DNA of 6,301 bases from Helicobacteraceae bacterium (GTDB taxonomy: Bacteria > Campylobacterota > Campylobacteria > Campylobacterales > Sulfurimonadaceae). Positions 1-5,239 of the stretch are shown in pieces; positions within the stretch are counted from its first letter, which is position 1; every line of letters begins with the position of its first letter. The position numbers were made by a program, and so were the translations under genes. The stretch is taken from positions 1 through 6,301 of the forward strand of contig JAUWLG010000084.1 of NCBI GenBank assembly GCA_030613795.1, read 5' to 3'. The notes below the pieces were generated by a model, which ran no database searches, was not told the DNA's origin, and saw only the letters and a program-made list of their open reading frames with translations.

Positions 1-459
1 CTGTTTGGATGTTGACCCTTGTGCATATAGAGCATCATAAAGATCTTGAATAGCTTGAATGGCAAAGACCCCGCTTGGCATCGCTTCTAACTCCTCTTTA
101 GAGTACTCGATAGTATAGTCTTCTAGATTGGTGATATTAAGCTCATACACCTCCACCAAATCTTCCACCAGTTGGATATGTGTTGTCTCTGACTTGGTCG
201 CGATATTACTAAGTTGTGTGGCTGCATTAACCTTATTTAGCGCAAGATAGAGGTCATGTGCAAGCTTCTCTTCGTGCCACATATAGGCTAACGCATATTT
301 TTGATCATCACTCAGTGCATCGGGTGTGTAGTCGTTTAAGTCAATACCAACTTCATCAAATGCGATGGTTGATGAATTATTAGAAGAATCAGACTGACAC
401 CCTGTAAAAAGAGCAAATGTTGTCATTAACGTTAGTAAAGCTTTAAATGTAAAATGCAT
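1..459 (-). CDS. DUF2202 ferritin-like lipoprotein, partial (3' end off the left edge)
   Basis: The reading frame is open from an ATG at 459 down to base 1, giving 153 codons without a stop; the C-terminal part lies outside the window. A GGAG ribosome binding site lies five bases before the ATG. Residues 1-20 form a short signal peptide (one Lys, then a hydrophobic stretch) ending in FTGC, so Cys21 is the likely lipidation site; Phe at -3 is slightly atypical for a lipobox. A Ser/Asn/Asp-rich linker follows (22-33). Residues ~48-110 match my recollection of the DUF2202 family: an LAYMWHEEKLAHDLYLAL stretch (Glu63/Glu64), then NIATKSETTH (Glu91, His94). The E and ExxH residues are the expected metal ligands of a ferritin-like helical bundle; the second ligand pair would lie off the window. 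An envelope-anchored protein is inferred; substrate and metal are unknown. Family assignment is fairly confident, function is not. Confidence 0.8.
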   Translation of the reverse strand, partial: MHFTFKALLTLMTTFALFTGCQSDSSNNSSTIAFDEVGIDLNDYTPDALSDDQKYALAYMWHEEKLAHDLYLALNKVNAATQLSNIATKSETTHIQLVEDLVEVYELNITNLEDYTIEYSKEELEAMPSGVFAIQAIQDLYDALYAQGSTSKQ

Positions 460-488
460 AGTGTCTCCAAGAAAGCAAAATTTTGTTC

Positions 489-494
489 ATTATC
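489..494 (-). promoter_or_regulatory. candidate -10 box for the DUF2202 lipoprotein gene
   Basis: Read on the minus strand this is GATAAT, five of six matches to TATAAT. It would start transcription near 482, giving a leader of about 23 bases that includes the GGAG ribosome binding site. There is no recognisable TTGACA-like -35 box at the right distance. That position is instead next to the direct repeat at 508-525, which would suit an activator-dependent promoter. Confidence 0.45.
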
Positions 495-507
495 AGTTTA
501 GCCTACG

Positions 508-525
508 AGTGTTAGCGAAGTGTTA
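508..525. promoter_or_regulatory. 7-4-7 direct repeat, candidate response-regulator operator
   Basis: AGTGTTA occurs twice (508-514 and 519-525) with a four-base spacer, an 11-bp period. On the minus strand the half-site reads TAACACT. Two 7-bp direct repeats one helical turn apart is the layout of PhoB/OmpR-family sites. The repeat ends 13 bases upstream of the minus-strand -10 box, where a -35 box would otherwise be, so it more likely serves the lipoprotein gene than rsmA. The regulator is unknown. Confidence 0.4.
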
Positions 526-577
526 AGAACATTTTTTCATATAGATTTACACCCGTTTTAGGGCTTCCTGCCACTCT

Positions 578-622
578 TTGATAATATCTATCAGTATTTT
601 ATAAGCTGCCATTGAGTATAAT
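578..622 (+). promoter_or_regulatory. candidate promoter region of rsmA
   Basis: Two overlapping options are visible. TTGATA (578-583) and TATAAG (600-605) are separated by 16 bases and would start RNA near 612. A perfect TATAAT (617-622) has no -35 partner, as is common for Campylobacterota sigma-70 promoters, and would start RNA at about 629, the A of the rsmA ATG, giving a leaderless message. The sequence does not decide between them. Confidence 0.45.
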
Positions 623-628
623 GACCCA

Positions 629-1408
629 ATGAGTAATGAACATGTTGCCAAGAAAAAATTTGGCCAGAACTTTTTAAAAGACAGAAGTGTTCTCTATAAA
701 ATCGTCGAAGCGATGCCCAAAAGCGATAGCATTATCGCAGAGATTGGGCCTGGCTTAGGTGATTTAACTAAGTTTTTAGTGGATGTCAAAAGTGTTGTCG
801 CTTTTGAGGTCGATACCGATTTATGTAAGTATTTAAACCGTGAGTTTAAAGAAGAGATCAAAACCGGCCGCTTCTCCCTTCGTTGTGGAGACGTTTTAGA
901 GGCTTGGCAGAGTGAGCTTTTGGATGAACCCTATGCTTTAGTGGCAAATTTGCCCTATTACATAGCCACAAACATCATCCTAAAAGCCCTTGCAGATCCA
1001 AATTGCGGTTATCTACTGGTCATGATTCAGCGTGAGGTGGCAGAGAAGTTCTCTGCTGCTCCGGGAGATAAAAACTTTGGTGCATTAAGCGTTATTGCTC
1101 AGACGGTAGGTGAAGCCTCTATTGTGGTTCATGTTCCGCCGGAAGCGTTTGATCCTGCGCCAAAGGTCGATTCGGCTGTTTTGCTCATTGAAAAAAGAGC
1201 CAGCCGAACTGATGAAGAGTTTGAGCTTATGCTCAGAGCGGCTTTCACACAGCCTCGAAAGACACTTCAGAAAAATCTCTCTTCACGTTACGAAAAAGAG
1301 TCAGTAAAAGCTGCTTTAGAGCAGTTGGAACTTGCTCCATCGATTCGACCTCATCAAGTCGCGACAACAGACTATCACCAATTATATAGATTACTAGAAA
1401 ATATTTAG
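629..1408 (+). CDS. rsmA: 16S rRNA (adenine(1518)-N6/adenine(1519)-N6)-dimethyltransferase RsmA/KsgA
   Basis: This is the near-universal SAM-dependent enzyme that dimethylates two adjacent adenines in the 3'-terminal helix 45 of 16S rRNA late in 30S assembly; its loss classically gives kasugamycin resistance. The 259-residue product is of normal to slightly short length. Visible motifs in order: FGQNFLKD (11-18), SAM-binding EIGPGLG (38-44), acidic FEVD (59-62) for the ribose, GDVL with Asp88, and catalytic NLPYY (107-111, motif IV). A helical C-terminal domain follows (~195-259) with FTQPRKTLQKNL, typical of KsgA. The ATG at 629 is the only good start: an in-frame stop lies at 602 and no other ATG/GTG/TTG intervenes. 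The ribosome binding site is poor (GAG at 614-616, 12 bases away). The next gene, rnj, follows after 67 bases on the same strand, a pairing also found in Helicobacter and Campylobacter, so co-transcription is likely. No disabling change is seen. Confidence 0.97.
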   Translation: MSNEHVAKKKFGQNFLKDRSVLYKIVEAMPKSDSIIAEIGPGLGDLTKFLVDVKSVVAFEVDTDLCKYLNREFKEEIKTGRFSLRCGDVLEAWQSELLDEPYALVANLPYYIATNIILKALADPNCGYLLVMIQREVAEKFSAAPGDKNFGALSVIAQTVGEASIVVHVPPEAFDPAPKVDSAVLLIEKRASRTDEEFELMLRAAFTQPRKTLQKNLSSRYEKESVKAALEQLELAPSIRPHQVATTDYHQLYRLLENI

Positions 1409-1457
1409 CGTCTGTTTTTCGAGCTATACTGCTTCCGTTTAGAGCTTTTAACAGACG
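1409..1457 (+). promoter_or_regulatory. inverted repeat in the rnj leader, with a possible internal promoter
   Basis: CGTCTGTT (1409-1416) is perfectly complementary to AACAGACG (1450-1457), with 33 bases between. Inside the loop, two AGCT tetramers could pair as a second short stem. The right arm ends six bases before the rnj ribosome binding site (AAGGA, 1464-1468). The left arm begins directly after the rsmA stop codon. A TATACT at 1425-1430 could be an internal -10 box, without a clear -35. Not a classic terminator: no T-run follows. Either a leader RNA structure or chance. Confidence 0.35.
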
Positions 1458-1475
1458 TACCCAAAGGAAAGATGT

Positions 1476-3587
1476 ATGTCAGATACACAAAACAACAACA
1501 CAGAAAATAGACCGGCTCCTGCTCCACGCAGAGAGAGTGAAGGTCAACAAAACCGTAACCGCCGCCCTCGCAGTAACCAAAACCGTAGTGGAAACCGTCA
1601 ACCTCGTGAAAACCGTGAAGTGGATGGGAATCGTCAACCGCAAGAGAACCGTGAGGTAGATGGTAATCGTCAGCCGCAAGAGCGCAACGTAGACGGTAAC
1701 CGTCAGCCAAACCAAAACCGTCAAAGCCAAAACCGTCAAGACAGTGGTAGCAGTAGTAAAAGTCGTCAAAGCCAAAGTCGTCAAGGCAGTGGTAGCAGTA
1801 ACAGAAACCGTAACCGTCGTCGTCACGGGCCTGCACCGGTTGACAATGCACTGTTTGAGTGTGCTATGCGTAACCAAGAGGTACAAAAAGAGCGTTTGAA
1901 CCCGCAGAACAAGCTAGACCTGACATCAAAAGGCAAGGTACGTGTTACACCACTAGGCGGTCTCGGTGAGATCGGTGGAAACATGATGGTGATCGAGACA
2001 GATAACGAGGCGATCCTTATCGATGTCGGTATGAGTTTCCCGGATGAGACAATGCACGGTGTTGACATCTTGGTACCTGACTTTACGTATATCAAAGAGA
2101 TCAAGAACAAGATCGTCGGTGTTGTGATCACTCATGCGCACGAAGATCACATCGGTGCGATGCCGTACATGTTTAAAGAGGGTCTTCAGTTCCCGACGTA
2201 TGGAACGGCGATGCCACTGGCAATGATCGGAAACAAGTTCGATGAGCACAAATTGACAGATGCTCGTCGTTACTTCCGCCCGATCGAGAAACGTAAGGTC
2301 TATAAGATCGGTAATGACTTCGAAGTAGAGTGGATGCATGTCACTCACTCTATCCTGGACTCATCATCGGTAGCGATCACTACAGAGGCCGGTACGCTGA
2401 TCCATACAGGTGACTTCAAGATCGATCATACGCCGATCGATGGTTACCCAACTGACCTTCACCGTTACGCACACTACGGCGAAAAAGGTGTTTTGTTGAT
2501 GATGTCTGACTCGACAAACTCATACAACACAGGGATCACACCGAGTGAGCTTTCGGTTGCACCGGCACTGGACCGTGTTATGTCTAAAGCAGAAGGGCGC
2601 ATTATCCTTTCTACATTCAGCTCAAACCTTCACCGTTTAGAGCAGGCTATCAACTATGCGGTCAAGTATGGTCGTAAGATCTGTGTAATTGGTCGTTCGA
2701 TGGAGCGTAACCTTGAGGTTGCGATGCAGTATAAGTACCTAGAGTTCCCGAAAAACATCTTCGTCGATGCGGATGATGTCAGTCGTATGAATGACAAAGA
2801 GGTCCTTATTATCACTACCGGTTCACAGGGTGAGCAGAACTCGGCACTTTTCAGAACAGCGATCGGTGAGCACCGCCACATCAAGATCAAGCCGAGTGAC
2901 TTGGTCATCCTTTCATCTCGTGCGATCCCTGGTAATGAAGGCGGCATCTCTGAGATGACAAACCACCTTGAAAAAGCGGGTGCACGTATTGCCCGTGACC
3001 GTGATCTTCACGTTTCAGGACACGGTGGTATCGAAGAGCAGAAACTTCTTCTTCGCCTTGCCAAGCCTAAGTTCTTTATGCCGATCCACGGTGAGTACAA
3101 CCATGTAATGCGTCACAAAGAGACAGCGATGCAGTGTGGTATCCCTGAGCGTAACATCTTGTTGATGGGTGACGGTGACTGTATCGAAGTGACACCTAAG
3201 TATATGCGTAAAGCAAAATCAGTTAAATCTGGTAAGACCTACATCGACAACCAAAACAACCTTATGATCGCTGATGATGTTGTAGTTGACCGTCAGAAGA
3301 TGGCAAATGACGGTATGGTGATGATCATTGCACAAGTTTCTCGAGGTGACCAGAAACTGTTGGCTAAGCCACGTGTGACTAGTTTCGGTATTGTTCCGGA
3401 CAGACAAGATAAAGCATTTGCATCAGAGATGGAAGATGTTCTTGAGCACTTTTTGGTCAACCTCAAGCCAGGTCTGATCGAAAATGCTAAAGCGATGGAA
3501 AATGACCTGCGTGCTGTTGTTCGTAAACATATCTACCGCAAGATGAAAAAATACCCACTTATCGTTCCAAACGTCTTCGTAAGCTAA
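1476..3587 (+). CDS. rnj: ribonuclease J (metallo-beta-lactamase/beta-CASP RNase)
   Basis: RNase J is a zinc-dependent cytoplasmic endo- and 5'-3' exoribonuclease central to mRNA decay and rRNA maturation in bacteria lacking RNase E. The 703-residue product begins with a ~150-residue basic, low-complexity, Asn/Arg/Gln/Ser-rich tail. The enzyme core starts near residue 154 (KVRVTPLGGLGEIGGN). Metal-site residues are all present: HAHEDH (His220, His222, Asp224, His225), His291 in VTHSILDS, Asp313 in HTGDFKID, and His538 in PIHGEY. The beta-CASP insert includes STFSSNLHR, and SGHGG lies at ~515-519. The family is usually ~555 residues in Firmicutes; the excess is the N-terminal tail, a feature also known from H. 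pylori RNase J, where the enzyme works with the helicase RhpA. The ATG at 1476 has AAGGA seven bases upstream; the ATG at 1472 is out of frame and soon hits a stop. The core is rich in ATC and GGT codons, suggesting high expression. Confidence 0.97.
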   Translation: MSDTQNNNTENRPAPAPRRESEGQQNRNRRPRSNQNRSGNRQPRENREVDGNRQPQENREVDGNRQPQERNVDGNRQPNQNRQSQNRQDSGSSSKSRQSQSRQGSGSSNRNRNRRRHGPAPVDNALFECAMRNQEVQKERLNPQNKLDLTSKGKVRVTPLGGLGEIGGNMMVIETDNEAILIDVGMSFPDETMHGVDILVPDFTYIKEIKNKIVGVVITHAHEDHIGAMPYMFKEGLQFPTYGTAMPLAMIGNKFDEHKLTDARRYFRPIEKRKVYKIGNDFEVEWMHVTHSILDSSSVAITTEAGTLIHTGDFKIDHTPIDGYPTDLHRYAHYGEKGVLLMMSDSTNSYNTGITPSELSVAPALDRVMSKAEGRIILSTFSSNLHRLEQAINYAVKYGRKICVIGRSMERNLEVAMQYKYLEFPKNIFVDADDVSRMNDKEVLIITTGSQGEQNSALFRTAIGEHRHIKIKPSDLVILSSRAIPGNEGGISEMTNHLEKAGARIARDRDLHVSGHGGIEEQKLLLRLAKPKFFMPIHGEYNHVMRHKETAMQCGIPERNILLMGDGDCIEVTPKYMRKAKSVKSGKTYIDNQNNLMIADDVVVDRQKMANDGMVMIIAQVSRGDQKLLAKPRVTSFGIVPDRQDKAFASEMEDVLEHFLVNLKPGLIENAKAMENDLRAVVRKHIYRKMKKYPLIVPNVFVS
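1608..1715 (+). repeat. 36-bp tandem repeat, three units, in the RNase J N-terminal tail
   Basis: Three consecutive 36-bp units (1608-1643, 1644-1679, 1680-1715) encode residues 45-80. The first two give the identical peptide ENREVDGNRQPQ and the third the variant ERNVDGNRQPNQ. DNA differences between units 1 and 2 are synonymous third-base changes, so the peptide has been kept while the DNA diverged. The unit length is a multiple of three, so copy-number change would keep the reading frame. Confidence 0.9.
1716..1805 (+). repeat. 45-bp tandem duplication in the RNase J N-terminal tail
   Basis: Two adjacent 45-bp units (1716-1760 and 1761-1805) encode residues 81-95 and 96-110, reading NRQSQNRQDSGSSSK and SRQSQSRQGSGSSNR. 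The block adds positively charged, presumably disordered sequence. It follows directly on the 36-bp repeat block but has a different unit, so the tail has grown by at least two independent duplications. Confidence 0.88.
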
Positions 3588-3695
3588 AAAGTTCCAGCTT
3601 CGGCGCATCTTGCACTGAACTGCGGCACACTCGACGCACATTAGTGCGCCTTCGGCCTTAGTTCAGCACAATTTACACCAAATCTGAAACTTTTT
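3586..3695. repeat. ~110-bp imperfect palindrome after rnj
   Basis: The left arm (3586-3626) aligns without gaps to the reverse complement of the right arm (3655-3695) with 30 of 41 positions matching. It begins in the rnj stop codon with AAAAAGTT and ends with AACTTTTT. The centre (3627-3654) holds its own hairpin, CGCAC (3635-3639), loop ATTA, GTGCG (3644-3648). Both strands end the stem in a run of five T, so it could terminate transcription in both directions, but the arms are far longer than a normal intrinsic terminator. A mobile palindromic repeat, a structured RNA or a bidirectional terminator are all possible. Seven of the eight transition-type mismatches would be G-U pairs in minus-strand RNA, only one in plus-strand RNA. 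Confidence 0.8.
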
Positions 3696-3715
3696 ACGAT
3701 GTGGCATTTTACGAT
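3692..3715. repeat. short direct repeat TTTTACGAT x2, 15-bp period
   Basis: TTTTACGAT is present at 3692-3700 and again at 3707-3715, each followed by a related hexamer (GTGGCA, ACGGAA). The first copy overlaps the T-run at the right end of the large palindrome and the second abuts the first small hairpin of the next array, so it links the two repeat blocks. No function is apparent. Confidence 0.7.
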
Positions 3716-3827
3716 ACGGAATTTAGTTCCGTCCTGCATAAGGCTTTAGCCTTTTAAGTGCCTCCCTGTATAGAACTTTAGTTCCTTATCCTGTATACAA
3801 ACTGTTTAAGATGAGCTTCGCCATCTT
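3716..3827. repeat. array of small hairpins with TTTA loops and CCTGYATA spacers
   Basis: Successive perfect short palindromes: ACGGAA/TTCCGT (3716-3721, 3727-3732, loop TTTAG), AAGGC/GCCTT (3740-3744, 3749-3753, loop TTTA), GAAC/GTTC (3773-3776, 3781-3784, loop TTTA), then AAAC/GTTT around one base (3799-3807), and a final stem at 3808-3827. The octamer CCTGYATA precedes or overlaps three of them (3733, 3765, 3790). The stems differ in sequence but the loop and the octamer are kept, so these are related modules rather than chance. Individual stems could act as weak terminators for rnj; the array as a whole looks like an intergenic repeat family. Confidence 0.7.
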
Positions 3828-3829
3828 TT
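3808..3829 (+). terminator. terminator-like hairpin upstream of pilT
   Basis: AAGATG (3808-3813) pairs with CATCTT (3822-3827). With one bulged A, a further GC/GC pair closes a TTC loop. A T-run continues to 3829. It is the best-formed plus-strand intrinsic terminator in the spacer and would isolate pilT from rnj read-through. The T-run is only four long and merges into the heptamer repeat. Confidence 0.45.
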
Positions 3830-3868
3830 CCTATTTCCTATTTCCTATTTCCTATTTCCTATTTCCTA
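3827..3868. repeat. heptanucleotide tandem repeat TTTCCTA x6
   Basis: Six perfect back-to-back copies of TTTCCTA occupy exactly 42 bp. They begin within the T-run of the preceding hairpin and end 54 bp before the candidate pilT -35 box. Perfect identity of all six copies implies recent slippage or expansion, so copy number probably varies between strains. The tract is non-coding in this context. Confidence 0.95.
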
Positions 3869-3922
3869 TACCTCTTTAGCATTTATATTAACCATTTCAG
3901 TTATAATCAATATAAGGCATAA

Positions 3923-3952
3923 TTGACTACCTCATAGATTGCCTTGTATAAA
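3923..3952 (+). promoter_or_regulatory. candidate sigma-70 promoter of pilT
   Basis: TTGACT (3923-3928) and TATAAA (3947-3952) are 18 bases apart, with TG just before the -10 box. Transcription would start near 3959, leaving a ~13-base leader that contains the AAGGG ribosome binding site (3961-3965) six bases before the ATG at 3972. A second -10-like TATAAT lies at 3902-3907 without a clear -35. Confidence 0.6.
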
Positions 3953-3971
3953 TTGTTAAAAAGGGTATACG

Positions 3972-5126
3972 ATGCAGATAAATGGCGATAATGCAATAGA
4001 TATATTAAATACTTTTTTAAAAAAGCTGATCGAAAAAGGTGGTACAGACCTTCACGTCAAAAGCAACAGTGTTATCCGTGCACGTCTTAAGGGCGCAATG
4101 ATCCCACTCTCTATAGAACCACTGGAGAGCAGACATGTAGAGACGATGGTTGAGTTTTTGATGGGTGAAAATATGGATGAGTTTAGCCGCCAATTCGCTT
4201 ATGATACGATCTACCTCCTAGATGCTAAACACCGTTTTCGTGTCAACCTCTATCATCAGCTAAAGGGACTCTCTATCATCTTCAGAGTGATCCCTCATCA
4301 GATACGATCATTTGAGCAGCTAAACCTTCCGTCGGCACTAGACAAGATATCTAAACTTCATCGTGGTCTTGTTTTGGTCACAGGATCAACCGGAAGCGGT
4401 AAGTCGACAACACTTGCTTCTATTGTTGAGGATATCAACCGAAGCAGTCATCGTCATATTATCACTATTGAAGACCCCATAGAGTATGTCTATGATGATA
4501 ACAAATGTGTGATAGAACAGCGCGGAATAGGGCAGCATGCGGCTGACTTTAGTACGGCACTGCGTTCTGCAATGCGTGAAGATCCTGACATTATCATTGT
4601 GGGTGAGATGCGTGATCTTGAGACGGCAAGAAATGTTTTGCAGGCTGTCAACACAGGTCATCTTGTCTTTACGACCTTGCATACGCTTGACGCGAGAGAG
4701 ACTATCGACAGACTGCTGGCGATCTTTCCAAGAGAGGAGCAGGAGCGTGTCCGCATGGATCTGGCTTCGAACCTTGAAGTGGTGATCTCACAGCGCATGT
4801 TGCGTGATCTGGATGATGAGATGATACCGGCTGTAGAGTTGATGTTTAAAAGTCCTAGAACCTCTTTTCTTATCTCAACATCACGCGACACTGAGCTCTT
4901 AGATGCGATGCACCACGATCAAAATAGTTTTGGCTCAATGCCCTTTGATACCTCGCTGTTTCAACTCGCACTCCAGGGAAAGATCACTGAGAAGACAGCC
5001 TTTATGCACGCCTCTAACCCAGCTAACCTGCGTCTTATGTTTACAACCAGTGCAGAGTATCAAACAATGTTTAACGATGGCTCTCTTGATGATGTTGTAA
5101 CCATTAAAGAAGAGGATGATCAATAA
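3972..5126 (+). CDS. pilT: PilT/PilU-type type IV pilus retraction ATPase
   Basis: PilT-type proteins are hexameric cytoplasmic AAA-like secretion ATPases that power pilus retraction and twitching motility. The 384-residue product has the family's parts in order: an N-terminal PAS-like half with GGTDLHVK (23-30); Walker A GSTGSGKST (128-136); Asp box ITIEDPIEYV (154-163); Walker B region DPDIIIVGEMRD (194-205, Glu202); and His box TGHLVFTTLHT (218-228, His220 and His227). The C-terminal part is divergent: at the place of the AIRNLIRE retraction motif of classic PilT there is SPRTSFLISTSRDTELL. Length and this loss resemble PilU (about 380 residues) more than PilT (about 345). The start has AAGGG six bases upstream. 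No pilin, pilus-assembly or pilus-regulator gene is in the window, so partners must be elsewhere. The gene has its own promoter and terminator-like signals upstream. Family certain; the PilT versus PilU role is not. Confidence 0.93.
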   Translation: MQINGDNAIDILNTFLKKLIEKGGTDLHVKSNSVIRARLKGAMIPLSIEPLESRHVETMVEFLMGENMDEFSRQFAYDTIYLLDAKHRFRVNLYHQLKGLSIIFRVIPHQIRSFEQLNLPSALDKISKLHRGLVLVTGSTGSGKSTTLASIVEDINRSSHRHIITIEDPIEYVYDDNKCVIEQRGIGQHAADFSTALRSAMREDPDIIIVGEMRDLETARNVLQAVNTGHLVFTTLHTLDARETIDRLLAIFPREEQERVRMDLASNLEVVISQRMLRDLDDEMIPAVELMFKSPRTSFLISTSRDTELLDAMHHDQNSFGSMPFDTSLFQLALQGKITEKTAFMHASNPANLRLMFTTSAEYQTMFNDGSLDDVVTIKEEDDQ

Positions 5127-5185
5127 GATTGAATATCTTACAATAAATATTTGATTTCATAGATTGAATGAAAATATCTTATAAT
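5124..5185. repeat. small hairpin at the pilT stop codon and a diverged second copy of its sequence
   Basis: TAAGAT (5124-5129) pairs with ATCTTA (5135-5140) around a five-base loop; the stem includes the pilT stop codon. No T-run follows, so it is a doubtful terminator. The elements AGATTGAAT and ATCTTA-N-AAT recur at 5161-5185 with a short insertion between them, so the segment appears duplicated. The second copy supplies the TATAAT used as the likely -10 box of the next gene. Confidence 0.5.
5180..5185 (+). promoter_or_regulatory. candidate -10 box of the YeiH-family gene
   Basis: A perfect TATAAT is followed by GACAC. Transcription would start near 5192, giving a ~48-base leader. No matching -35 box is seen at 16-18 bases; the upstream region is A+T-rich, as is usual for Campylobacterota promoters. 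TTTATAA at 5224-5230 is too close to the start codon to serve as the main -10 box. Confidence 0.45.
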
Positions 5186-5239
5186 GACACAATCAAAAAA
5201 TAGCATTACTATTATAACTGCTGTTTATAAAGGGCATAT

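Noticed and set aside
521..536. Possible terminator: TGTT/AACA stem followed by six T
   Set aside because: The stem is only four to five A+T-rich pairs and no gene ends nearby on the plus strand; it overlaps the candidate operator.
579..593. TGATA/TATCA inverted repeat upstream of rsmA as an operator
   Set aside because: Five A+T-rich pairs in an A+T-rich spacer are expected by chance and it overlaps the candidate promoter.
1472..1510. ATG four bases upstream of the rnj start, at a similar distance from the ribosome binding site
   Set aside because: It is out of frame and stops after 12 codons; the frame from 1476 continues into the whole RNase J.
1608..1805. CRISPR-like appearance of regularly spaced repeats
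   Set aside because: The units are directly adjacent with no unique spacers, in frame, and encode a continuous protein tail.
1405..1851. Minus-strand open frame of 148 codons rich in Asp, Tyr, His and Cys, with apparent repeats
   Set aside because: It is the antisense shadow of the repetitive RNase J tail; the repetition comes from the plus-strand tandem repeats and no ribosome binding site or known motif supports it.
3827..3868. Telomere-like or CRISPR-like reading of the TTTCCTA repeat
   Set aside because: It is a short internal 7-bp microsatellite without spacers and lies between chromosomal genes.
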